The notes under the pieces are model-generated. The model made no database searches. It saw only the letters and a list, made by a program, of their open reading frames with translations, and was not told the origin of the DNA. 64,000 bases of DNA from Crocinitomicaceae bacterium. GTDB taxonomy: Bacteria; Bacteroidota; Bacteroidia; Flavobacteriales_D; Crocinitomicaceae. The first letter of the stretch is position 1, and every line of letters starts with the position of its first letter. The translations under genes and the position numbers were made by a program. Shown in pieces: positions 35,741-43,552 of this stretch. Location: NCBI GenBank assembly GCA_021740085.1, contig JAIPAL010000001.1, positions 248,001 to 312,000 on the forward strand, read 5' to 3'.

Positions 35741-36815
35741 CTTTTTTTAGAATTTCCACTTCAAATAATTTCGGCCAAAATTTCCCGGTCATATAGGTTT
35801 TCTTGCTGATGCCGTTGTAGGCTATTCCGTTCAACACTTCCCCATTTCCCTTTCCTTTTGTCGCTAATTCGGTGGCATCAATTATTGCAATGACTTTTCC
35901 TTTTTTAGGCTCAATTACAGCGATTAAGTTCTTCGTCCATATATTAGCGTAGATATAGCCATCAATAAATTCTAACTCGTTTAGTTTGGTAATGGCTCCT
36001 TCGTTGGTGTATACTTCAATTGTTTTTTGAACTTCAAAGGTCTTTGGGTCACGGAAGGTTAATCGCTCTGAGCCATCCGACATAATTAATGATTTTCCAT
36101 CATTACAAAGCCCCCAACCTTCGCCTGTGTACGAATAGGTATTTGCTTTTGAGAAATCTGCTTGATTATAGACAAAACAAGTTTGGTTGGTCCAGGTAAT
36201 TTGAAATAATTGCTTATCCATTATGGTAAGGCCCTCTCCAAAAAAGCTCGCGTCAAGTGTTGTTCTGCGCTTTATTTTTCCTGTTTGTAAATCAATTTCA
36301 CCCACCAAGGTGCTCCCTGTTTTGTTGGGATCTCCGGTGCTTTCAAAAAAGTCGTTGCCGCTAAAAGCAAGTCCTTGCGTAAAACTAGAGTCCAAATGTG
36401 GGTATTCAGCATTTATTTTCACACTCCATTGTTGTGGGATAATATCAGACAAAACTTGAATGACACGCTCGTCTTGAATTTCTTTCCCTTTCATGTCTTT
36501 TGCTATAAGTACTATAGAAACAGCACCCACCCCTAGTGAGCTAGTTGATAAAATATATTGTGTCTTTTTTGTCGGATTTTTCCAGCTTGAAACTATACTA
36601 TCTCCTACTTGAAGCTCCAAGCTCTTAATTTTTTCGTTGGATAAGATGGAGATGCTTAATTCTTTTCCATGTGTTATGGTGAGGTTTTCCTCAAGACTAA
36701 AATAGCAAACCTTGTTATCTTCTTCGGTGGGCGACTCATTATTTGTGTAAAGAAAAAAGGCGATTAGACCAATTCCTATAACAACAAGTGCATAGACCGA
36801 TATTTTTTTTTTCAT
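35727..36815 (-). CDS. Glutaminyl-peptide cyclotransferase, membrane-anchored
   Basis: A 362-residue protein with an N-terminal anchor (about 5-23) and a five-bladed propeller of the plant/bacterial glutamine cyclotransferase type (about 135-360). Motifs include FTQGLAFSGNDFFESTG, EGLTIMDKQLFQITW, GEGWGLCNDGKSLIMSDGS and LNELEFIDGYIYANIW. It converts N-terminal glutamine to pyroglutamate, which protects exported proteins from aminopeptidases. Many T9SS-exported proteins in Bacteroidota begin with Gln after signal cleavage (several here end in Q), so the pairing makes sense. The preceding gene overlaps its start by 4 bases. Confidence 0.9.
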   Translation of the reverse strand: MKKKISVYALVVIGIGLIAFFLYTNNESPTEEDNKVCYFSLEENLTITHGKELSISILSNEKIKSLELQVGDSIVSSWKNPTKKTQYILSTSSLGVGAVSIVLIAKDMKGKEIQDERVIQVLSDIIPQQWSVKINAEYPHLDSSFTQGLAFSGNDFFESTGDPNKTGSTLVGEIDLQTGKIKRRTTLDASFFGEGLTIMDKQLFQITWTNQTCFVYNQADFSKANTYSYTGEGWGLCNDGKSLIMSDGSERLTFRDPKTFEVQKTIEVYTNEGAITKLNELEFIDGYIYANIWTKNLIAVIEPKKGKVIAIIDATELATKGKGNGEVLNGIAYNGISKKTYMTGKFWPKLFEVEILKKVKAS

Positions 36816-37153
36816 GGCTTTAGTAAATCAAGTTGATTAAAAATATGTTCGGGTTCAATTTGTTCGTGCGAAGCATTATACACCGCTATTTTATTATAAA
36901 TAATTATTAGTTGTGGCGATTGATGAGGGACTTTTAGTGACTTTTCAATTTCATTGGATAGGTTTCGAAAAGCTATTAAATCCAGTAAATACCAATCGGC
37001 ACGAGGGTCTTCAAAAGAACTTTGGGTATTTTTTAGCACCCTAGATGAAATGTAACATCGCGTTGAGTGCTTGAAAATCACTTGTGGTTTATGGCTACTT
37101 TTTGCCATTAACTCTAGTAATTCATTTTCTGTGTTGATTTCTTGGTATGACAT
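36812..37153 (-). CDS. ytxJ: YtxJ-family bacillithiol-linked redox protein
   Basis: A 113-residue thioredoxin-fold protein with a single active cysteine: HSTRCYIS around C33, matching the monothiol motif of YtxJ (usually TRCxIS). YtxJ is proposed to reduce bacillithiolated proteins, so this organism probably makes bacillithiol. No second CXXC cysteine is present. It sits between pheS (3 bases) and the cyclotransferase (4-base overlap), so the three are likely co-transcribed. The biological link with these neighbours is not obvious. Confidence 0.88.
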   Translation of the reverse strand: MSYQEINTENELLELMAKSSHKPQVIFKHSTRCYISSRVLKNTQSSFEDPRADWYLLDLIAFRNLSNEIEKSLKVPHQSPQLIIIYNKIAVYNASHEQIEPEHIFNQLDLLKP

Positions 37154-37156
37154 TGT

Positions 37157-38176
37157 CTACTTAAATTGTTTTAAAAACCGCATATCATTCTCAGAATACA
37201 GGCGTAAATCGTTGACCTTATATTTTAGTTGCGCGATACGTTCAACGCCCATACCAAATGCATATCCGCTATAAACGCTGGAATCAATGCCACTGGCATC
37301 TAAGACGGCGGGATCCACCATTCCACAGCCAAGAATTTCTAACCACCCACTGTATTTACATACATTGCAACCCTTTCCTTCACATATTGAACAAGACACA
37401 TCTACTTCCGCACTTGGCTCCGTAAAAGGGAAGTAAGAAGGCCGGAGCCTGATCTGCGCATTTTCACCAAATACTGCTTTTGCAAAGTATACCAGCGTTT
37501 GTTTTAAGTCGGCAAATGAAACATCTTTATCGATGTATAAGCCCTCTATTTGATGAAAGAAACAATGTGCTCGTGCGGATATAGCTTCATTTCGATAGAC
37601 TCTTCCTGGGGAAATTGTTCTAATCGGTGCTTGGCTGTTTTCCATTACACGAACTTGGACTGAACTAGTGTGTGTCCGAAGCGCCATTTCCCGCTCGCCC
37701 TTTTCTATGAAAAAGGTATCTTGCATATCTCTTGCCGGGTGGTTTTTTGGAAAGTTTAATGCGGAGAAATTATGCCAGTCATCTTCTATTTCTGGTCCTT
37801 CTGAAACATCAAATCCAATTCGATTGAAAACTTCTATGATTTCATTGCGAACAATTGATAGCGGGTGATGTGACCCTTGTGTGATGCCTTCACCTGTTCG
37901 GCTTAAGTCTTGATCAACGCTTGTTTTTTTGATGGGAGCAAGCGCCTCTTTTTTGTCATTATAAAAAGCTTCCAATTTCATTCGTACCGCATTAACTTGC
38001 TGCCCAAATTCCTTTTTGCTTTCGTTGGAAACATTCTTTAATTCATTAAACAATTCCTTCAACTGCCCTTTTGATCCAAGGTAACTTATTCTAAATGTTT
38101 CAAGTTCTTCAGCTGTACCTATAAGTGAGCTATCGATCTCGAATGCCGAAAGTAATTCGTTAATTTTCTGAATCAT
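37157..38176 (-). CDS. pheS: Phenylalanyl-tRNA synthetase alpha subunit
   Basis: A 339-residue class II synthetase subunit that charges tRNA-Phe, together with PheT (not in the window). An N-terminal coiled coil (about 1-85) binds tRNA. Class II motifs follow: motif 2 FHQIEGLYIDKD (about 205-216), a Cys-rich insertion CSICEGKGCNVC, GWLEILGCGMVDP, and motif 3 GMGVERIAQL. Length is normal. It is first of a likely operon pheS-ytxJ-cyclotransferase. A -7 box TACCTTTG (38238-38245, minus) lies 62 bases upstream. Confidence 0.97.
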   Translation of the reverse strand: MIQKINELLSAFEIDSSLIGTAEELETFRISYLGSKGQLKELFNELKNVSNESKKEFGQQVNAVRMKLEAFYNDKKEALAPIKKTSVDQDLSRTGEGITQGSHHPLSIVRNEIIEVFNRIGFDVSEGPEIEDDWHNFSALNFPKNHPARDMQDTFFIEKGEREMALRTHTSSVQVRVMENSQAPIRTISPGRVYRNEAISARAHCFFHQIEGLYIDKDVSFADLKQTLVYFAKAVFGENAQIRLRPSYFPFTEPSAEVDVSCSICEGKGCNVCKYSGWLEILGCGMVDPAVLDASGIDSSVYSGYAFGMGVERIAQLKYKVNDLRLYSENDMRFLKQFK

Positions 38177-38237
38177 TTTTTATCGCTTGTAACTTTTTAT
38201 TAAGTCAAATTGTTTAACTTAAACAATATCCTATATA

Positions 38238-38245
38238 CAAAGGTA
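38238..38245 (-). promoter_or_regulatory. Candidate -7 box for pheS
   Basis: TACCTTTG on the minus strand, a perfect TAnnTTTG match, 62 bases before the pheS start codon. No TTTG is seen at the usual distance upstream. Confidence 0.4.
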
Positions 38246-38344
38246 AAAGGATTTTGAAATAAAAGAATAGAGCGCAACTTTTTCAGTAATACAAGGATTA
38301 TTTTTTCTGCAAAGGCAACATCTTTTATGTCTAAGCGTAAAGAC

Positions 38345-38375
38345 TTTGATTATTGGAAATTTAACTTTAATTTTG
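38345..38375 (+). promoter_or_regulatory. Bacteroidota-type promoter for the lipoprotein pair
   Basis: TTTG (38345-38348), a 19-base spacer, then TAATTTTG (38368-38375): an exact match to the -33/-7 consensus of Bacteroidota. Predicted start of transcription is about 38380, some 12 bases before ATG at 38392. Confidence 0.65.
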
Positions 38376-38391
38376 GAAGATATTAAATAAG

Positions 38392-38763
38392 ATGAAAAAA
38401 ATAATTTTTGGGATTTCTATCCTTTTCATAGCGGTAATTGTTGGGTCTTGTAAGTCAAAAGATCCAGCTATATTGAAGGTTTTCGTGCGATCATCTTCTA
38501 ACCAATTAATGAATGGCGCGAAAGTCGTTATTATTGGCGACCAACAATCCAATCCTGCTACTTTAGATTTTGTTGACACCTCTTACACCAACAGTTCTGG
38601 ATTTACCGTAGTTGATATGGATCAATACTTTGATGTTTCTGGCCCTGATAATACTACAGGATATTTTGATATTGTTGTAAAGCATAATACAAAAACAGCT
38701 GCGGGATATACGAGATGTAGAGTTCATACTACCTCTGTAGAAACAATTTATTTACCAAATTAA
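38392..38763 (+). CDS. Small lipoprotein, transthyretin-like fold (pair member 1)
   Basis: A 123-residue protein with a lipoprotein signal peptide (lipobox VGSC, C20). The mature part is a beta sandwich with VFVRSSSNQLMNGAKVVI at the start and DTSYTNSSGFT in the middle, resembling carboxypeptidase-regulatory-like or Ig-like domains. The next gene encodes a similar protein (shared D-T-[SA]-Y-T-N-x-x-G motif). It is probably displayed at the inner leaflet or surface of the outer membrane; function unknown. A strong consensus promoter lies just upstream. Confidence 0.75.
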   Translation: MKKIIFGISILFIAVIVGSCKSKDPAILKVFVRSSSNQLMNGAKVVIIGDQQSNPATLDFVDTSYTNSSGFTVVDMDQYFDVSGPDNTTGYFDIVVKHNTKTAAGYTRCRVHTTSVETIYLPN

Positions 38764-38772
38764 ATTTTTGCA

Positions 38773-39141
38773 ATGAAAAAATTAGCGTTTTTTGGAATCG
38801 TAATAATGGGTTTAATCGTTATAGGTTCTTGTGTTAAAAAAGAAGATACAATTGCGAAAATTGAAGTTCGTGATGAAAATAATGATGTAGTGGAACAAGC
38901 AATGGTTGTATTACATGGTACATCAACTTGTAATTGTCCATCACAAGTGGCCGTTTGGGATACAGCTTATACCAATGCTGCAGGGATCGCAACATTTAAT
39001 TATAATGAAATCTATCAATTAGGACAAGCTGGCGTTGCTGTTTTGGATATCAATGCTTACAAAGCAAATCGATTTGGCCAAGGCATCATAAAAATTGAGG
39101 CTGAAGTAACCAATGAGGAAACTGTTATCATACAGCCTTAA
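38773..39141 (+). CDS. Small lipoprotein, transthyretin-like fold (pair member 2)
   Basis: A 122-residue paralogue of the preceding gene. It has a lipoprotein signal peptide (IGSC, C20), then KIEVRDENNDVVEQAMVVLHG and DTAYTNAAGIATF. It differs by a short Cys pair (CNCP, about 54-57) that may form a disulfide or bind metal. The start lies 9 bases after the first lipoprotein, so both are likely read from the promoter at 38345. The end overlaps the convergent 102-residue gene by 4 bases. Confidence 0.75.
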   Translation: MKKLAFFGIVIMGLIVIGSCVKKEDTIAKIEVRDENNDVVEQAMVVLHGTSTCNCPSQVAVWDTAYTNAAGIATFNYNEIYQLGQAGVAVLDINAYKANRFGQGIIKIEAEVTNEETVIIQP

Positions 39142-39446
39142 GCACAAATTTTTCTTACAGAACGAAAGTTGGCAATATCAAGTAATGATATAGTCTTGTT
39201 TTCTAATGAATTTGTGTCTAATTCGTATTCTGTTCCGTCTGGAAAAGTAGTACTGGTAAACATAGCACTTATTTCATCGCTTGGATTGAGTCGCTGTAAA
39301 TGATTTATTAAGCGATTCAAGTCTGCTACGTTAATGACAACAGAACTTTGGTACTTAAAATTACCTGTAGTTAGCTGGCCAAGTATTTCTACATCTTGCT
39401 CGCATGAAGCGATTTTTACCTTTCTTATTTCCATGTGATTTTCCAT
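39138..39446 (-). CDS. Small protein of unknown function
   Basis: A 102-residue soluble protein without signal peptide or membrane segment. It has an N-terminal beta region (EIRKVKIASCEQDVEI), a helix near 43-55 (DLNRLINHLQRL), and a further mixed region. Two cysteines (C14, C101) could pair. A second in-frame ATG four codons later is an alternative start. No family recognised. It stands alone between convergent and divergent genes, so neighbours give no clue. Confidence 0.6.
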   Translation of the reverse strand: MENHMEIRKVKIASCEQDVEILGQLTTGNFKYQSSVVINVADLNRLINHLQRLNPSDEISAMFTSTTFPDGTEYELDTNSLENKTISLLDIANFRSVRKICA

Positions 39447-39558
39447 ATTGTTCTAATTTATGAAGCAAAGCTACAAGTGTAGAACGTAATCAATTTACGA
39501 TGTACTACGATGTATATAAATTTTAAAGGAATCTTTTATTTTTTGGTAAATTTGTAAA

Positions 39559-40359
39559 ATGGAGAATTCTGGAAACATGTCTTTTTTACAGCACCTAGAG
39601 GAACTTCGATGGCGCTTGGTTCGATGTGCTATCGTTATCCTACTATTGGCAATTGTAATTTGGTATTTTCAAGAGGAAATCATGGTCAATTTATTTTTAT
39701 CGATGAAGGATAAGGATTTTGTGACCTTTCGTCTTTTATGTCAATACATTGGGGTTTGTGTAGAAGAAATCCCAGTGAAAATGCAAAGTATGACGGTTTC
39801 AGGTCAATTTACGTATGCTTTAATGATGAGTTTTTTGGGTGGCTTAGTTATATCGTTTCCTTATGTTTTTTATCAAATTTGGAGTTTCATAAAACCGGGA
39901 CTTAAACAACGCGAAAAGAAAATGGTAAATGGGCTAGTTTTTTATGTCAGTTTATTATTTTTCTTAGGAATTTTATTTGGTTATTTTCTTGTTGCACCAT
40001 TAAGCGTTCAATTTTTTGGGTCGTATCAAATAAGTAATCAAATCGAAAACAACTTTACGATTGGTTCTTACATGAGCACTATCTTTTCTACAGTTTTTTA
40101 TTCAGGGTTATTTTTCTTGCTCCCTGTGGTTAGCTACCTTCTTACAAAAATTGGATTGATCAATGTCTCTTTTTTAATTAAATACCGCAAGCATGCCATC
40201 GTTGCTATATTGATTTTAGCAGCTATAATTACCCCGCCGGATATCGCCTCGCAAATTATCGTTTCAATCCCCATAATTATTTTATACGAAATTGGGATCT
40301 TAGTTTCTAAAAGAGCAGAAAGATTAGCTAAGAAAGAGGCACAGGCGATTCAAGAATGA
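39559..40359 (+). CDS. tatC: Twin-arginine translocase subunit TatC
   Basis: A 266-residue inner-membrane protein with six predicted helices that forms the Tat receptor for folded exoproteins. Typical features are the N-terminal MSFLQHLEELRWRLVR (E16/E17 region), GLKQREKKM after the second helix, and the conserved FFLPVVSYLLTKIGL region. The box TAAATTTG ends 5 bases before ATG, so the mRNA may be leaderless, or this is chance. TatA/B are not in the window. It overlaps the next gene by 4 bases. Confidence 0.95.
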   Translation: MENSGNMSFLQHLEELRWRLVRCAIVILLLAIVIWYFQEEIMVNLFLSMKDKDFVTFRLLCQYIGVCVEEIPVKMQSMTVSGQFTYALMMSFLGGLVISFPYVFYQIWSFIKPGLKQREKKMVNGLVFYVSLLFFLGILFGYFLVAPLSVQFFGSYQISNQIENNFTIGSYMSTIFSTVFYSGLFFLLPVVSYLLTKIGLINVSFLIKYRKHAIVAILILAAIITPPDIASQIIVSIPIIILYEIGILVSKRAERLAKKEAQAIQE

Positions 40360-42812
40360 GGTGGCTGATTTTTTTAATTTGCTTCTTTCCCGCCCTGTTT
40401 ACGGCACAAAAAACAATCGTTTCTGGTAAAGTAGTCGATGAGTCTAGCAAAGAAGGTATTGCCAATGTAAAAATTCAATTTTTTAATTCTAAAATTGGGG
40501 TGTTGAGTGATTCAATGGGTTATTATAAGTTGGAGACCTATTATGCTACAGATTCACTGCAATTTTCATTTCCTGGATATGCTACCGTACGATTCAAAAT
40601 AAAGCTTGATCAAACTCAGGTTTTAAATGTGAAATTAGCCGTTAAAATAGCAAATTTCGAAGAGATTACAGTTCGTCCACCAGATGAATTACCTTCAACT
40701 AGGCTTCATAAAAAAGTAATCGCACACAAAAAAGTCAATAACAAGGAAAAGTTGGATGCATACGAATATGAGGTTTACAATAAAATTCAACTAGACGGGA
40801 ATAACCTTGGGGATAAATTTAATCAGATTGGAGTGGTGAAAAAACTTGACTTTGTATTGAATTATATGGATACTTCAGCTGAAGGAAAAACTTTTCTACC
40901 ACTCGTATTAAGTGAATCCGTCTCCGATTTTTATTTCTCTAATAACCCGAAAAATAAGAAGGAAGTGGTAAAAGCAACAAGGGTAACAGGGATAGAAAAT
41001 CTAAAAATCTCTCAATTTCTTGGAGACATGTATTTAGAAATAAATGTTTACGATAATATTATTGATTTATTCGGTAAATCTTTTATTAGCCCAATAGCTA
41101 ATTACTCGCGTTCGTATTACAAGTATTTTTTAGAAGACTCCACCTATATCGGAACGGATTGGTGTTATAAGTTACGCTTTATTCCAAAACGAAAAGGTGA
41201 TTTAGTTTTTGAGGGGGAAATGTGGATTCATGATACCACCTATGCGGTCAAACAAATTAAAGCGAACATCGCTGGGCTCGCTAATTTGAATTACATACAA
41301 GATTTTTATTTTGAACAGGATTTTAATCAAATTGAAAAAGAAGTTTGGATGCTTACCAATGAAAAATTAATTGCAGATGTTCGTTTAACCCAAGACACTA
41401 AATTAATCGGTTTATATGGCCGTAGATCTAGTTCCCGAAAAAACTTTGTGGTTAATACTAAGCGTCCGCCTGACTTTTATAAATCAGATAATACCGTCGA
41501 AATAATGGATGGTGCCACTAGTAAAACTAAAGAAGAATGGAGCGAATTAAGGCATTCTACGCTTAACCTCAATGAGAAAGGGATCGAACTAATGATCGAC
41601 TCTCTTAATAAAGCCCCGTTATTTGTTAAATTAAAGAAGCTTACCTATTTTGCTTCAACGGGTTATTTCCCATTGGGAAAAGTAGAATTGGGGAGTGTTT
41701 TTTCATTGTTAAGCTCCAATCCTGTAGAGAAATATCGTGTTTCTTTGGGACTTAGAACTTCTAACGATTTTTCAAGGCGCATTGAGTTAGGTGGGACATT
41801 GGGGTATGGTTTTTTAGATCAACGCTGGAAGTATGGCGCACTAATACGCTATAACGTAAGTCCAAAGAAACGCGCTTTGCTGATAGGATACTACAATTTT
41901 AATATTGAGCAAATTGGCCAATCGCCAACTGCCGTAGCACTGGGGTCTACTTTTGCTACCGTATTTAGCACCGCTCCATTTGATAAATTAACCTTCGTAA
42001 AAAAAGTGGGTCTTAACTTTGAAAAGGATGTAAAAAAAGACATTGTCATTTTTACAGGGATGGAGTGGAAACAATTTAATCCATTGGGAGTAACGAGTTA
42101 TTTGTGCTATAATCCTAGTTCACAACTTATAGATACAATAAGCCAAATCAGAACGGCAGAAATTACGGCAAGATTTCGCTGGACTAAAGACGAGGAATTT
42201 ATCAGCGGTGCTTTTGACAGAACGAGCGTAACCTCAAGTTTTCCCATCCTTTCTATTCAGGCAATTTTTGGCGTTAAAGGTATTTTTGGAAGCCAATATA
42301 ATTATCAAAAACTTGAATTTCAACTCGAGCACAATACCCAAGTGGGGGTTTTTGGTAGAATGAGGTATGGAGCTACAGCTGGGTATATTTTTGGAATGAC
42401 GGCTTACCCATTCTTGAAAGTTCATGAAGGCAATCAGTCTTTGTGGCTGCTAACCTCCACATTTAATAAATTAAATTTTGTGGAATTTGTTTCTGATCGC
42501 TACGTTTCGGGTTTTATTGAAAACCATTGGGAGGGATTATTTTTTGATCGCATCCCGCTAGTTAATAAGTTAAAGTTGCGCTTGGTTACCACAGGTCGCA
42601 TCATGTACGGTGCCGTTAGTGAGCGTCACAATCAAGTAATGCTAATGCCTTCTTTTGTAAAGAAATTTGGAAATATTCCTTATTCGGAACTATCTATTGG
42701 TATTGAAAATATTTTTAAAGTAGGACGGGTTGATTTGGTTTACCGAATGACTCATAATACACCCGGAATAAGTCCCTTGGGTGTCCGAGCTCGTTTTTCC
42801 TTCAATTTTTAG
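40356..42812 (+). CDS. DUF5686 outer-membrane protein with carboxypeptidase-regulatory-like domain
   Basis: An 818-residue protein with a signal peptide (1-17). Residues about 20-105 form a carboxypeptidase-regulatory-like beta sandwich (VSGKVVDESSKEGIANVKI; LSDSMGYYKLE). The rest is the DUF5686 beta-rich body, ending in VRARFSFNF, an aromatic strand typical of barrels. Members look like TonB-receptor relatives without a plug; no function is established. The start overlaps tatC by 4 bases and the stop is 12 bases before lptB, so an operon tatC-DUF5686-lptB is likely. Confidence 0.85.
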   Translation: MRWLIFLICFFPALFTAQKTIVSGKVVDESSKEGIANVKIQFFNSKIGVLSDSMGYYKLETYYATDSLQFSFPGYATVRFKIKLDQTQVLNVKLAVKIANFEEITVRPPDELPSTRLHKKVIAHKKVNNKEKLDAYEYEVYNKIQLDGNNLGDKFNQIGVVKKLDFVLNYMDTSAEGKTFLPLVLSESVSDFYFSNNPKNKKEVVKATRVTGIENLKISQFLGDMYLEINVYDNIIDLFGKSFISPIANYSRSYYKYFLEDSTYIGTDWCYKLRFIPKRKGDLVFEGEMWIHDTTYAVKQIKANIAGLANLNYIQDFYFEQDFNQIEKEVWMLTNEKLIADVRLTQDTKLIGLYGRRSSSRKNFVVNTKRPPDFYKSDNTVEIMDGATSKTKEEWSELRHSTLNLNEKGIELMIDSLNKAPLFVKLKKLTYFASTGYFPLGKVELGSVFSLLSSNPVEKYRVSLGLRTSNDFSRRIELGGTLGYGFLDQRWKYGALIRYNVSPKKRALLIGYYNFNIEQIGQSPTAVALGSTFATVFSTAPFDKLTFVKKVGLNFEKDVKKDIVIFTGMEWKQFNPLGVTSYLCYNPSSQLIDTISQIRTAEITARFRWTKDEEFISGAFDRTSVTSSFPILSIQAIFGVKGIFGSQYNYQKLEFQLEHNTQVGVFGRMRYGATAGYIFGMTAYPFLKVHEGNQSLWLLTSTFNKLNFVEFVSDRYVSGFIENHWEGLFFDRIPLVNKLKLRLVTTGRIMYGAVSERHNQVMLMPSFVKKFGNIPYSELSIGIENIFKVGRVDLVYRMTHNTPGISPLGVRARFSFNF

Positions 42813-42824
42813 TATTTTAGCGGG

Positions 42825-43550
42825 GTGAAGTTATTTACAACAAGCATCAAAAAAACATACAGAGGTCGGCCGGTGGTTGACGGTGTGTCTGTAGAGGTAA
42901 ATCAAGGTGAAATTGTTGGTTTATTAGGACCGAATGGTGCCGGCAAAACAACTTCTTTCTACATGATTGTAGGATTAGTTAGGCCAGATCAAGGACAAGT
43001 TTTTCTTGATGAGCTTGAAATCACAAAATTACCGATGTATAAAAGGGCTCAATTAGGAATTGGGTATCTTCCACAAGAGGTTTCTGTTTTCAGGAAGCTA
43101 AGTGTAGAAGATAATATCATGGCAATTCTTGAAATGACCCCACTGTCATCCGTTCAAAGATCAGAAAAATTAGAAACGCTATTGGAAGAGTTTGGTCTTG
43201 TCTCTATTCGAAAGAATTTAGGGAATCGTTTGTCTGGCGGAGAAAAAAGACGGACCGAAATAGCACGCGCACTTGCTACTGACCCCAAATTTATCCTACT
43301 TGACGAGCCATTCGCAGGAGTAGATCCTATAGCAGTGGAAGATATCCAAAGTATAATTTCTGAATTGAAGAAACGGAACATCGGGATCTTAATAACGGAT
43401 CATAATGTGCAAGAAACACTTTCTATCACGGATAGGGCTTACTTGCTTTTTGAAGGAAAAATATTGAAGTCAGGTACAGCAGAAGAACTGGCTGCTGACG
43501 AACAGGTAAGAAAGGTTTATCTAGGTCAAAATTTTGTCCTGCGAAAGTAG
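42825..43550 (+). CDS. lptB: LPS export ABC ATPase LptB
   Basis: A 241-residue cytosolic ATPase that drives lipopolysaccharide transport with LptF/LptG. Walker [10 protein letters not shown] (35-43), Q-loop YLPQEVSVF (91-99), signature LSGGEKRR (136-143), Walker B FILLDEP (156-162) and the H-loop LITDHNV (about 191-197) are complete. The start is GTG at 42825, 12 bases after the DUF5686 stop. The sequence YLPQE...[10 protein letters not shown] is the LptB-specific form. LptF, LptG and LptC are not nearby. Confidence 0.95.
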   Translation: MKLFTTSIKKTYRGRPVVDGVSVEVNQGEIVGLLGPNGAGKTTSFYMIVGLVRPDQGQVFLDELEITKLPMYKRAQLGIGYLPQEVSVFRKLSVEDNIMAILEMTPLSSVQRSEKLETLLEEFGLVSIRKNLGNRLSGGEKRRTEIARALATDPKFILLDEPFAGVDPIAVEDIQSIISELKKRNIGILITDHNVQETLSITDRAYLLFEGKILKSGTAEELAADEQVRKVYLGQNFVLRK

Positions 43551-43552
43551 AC

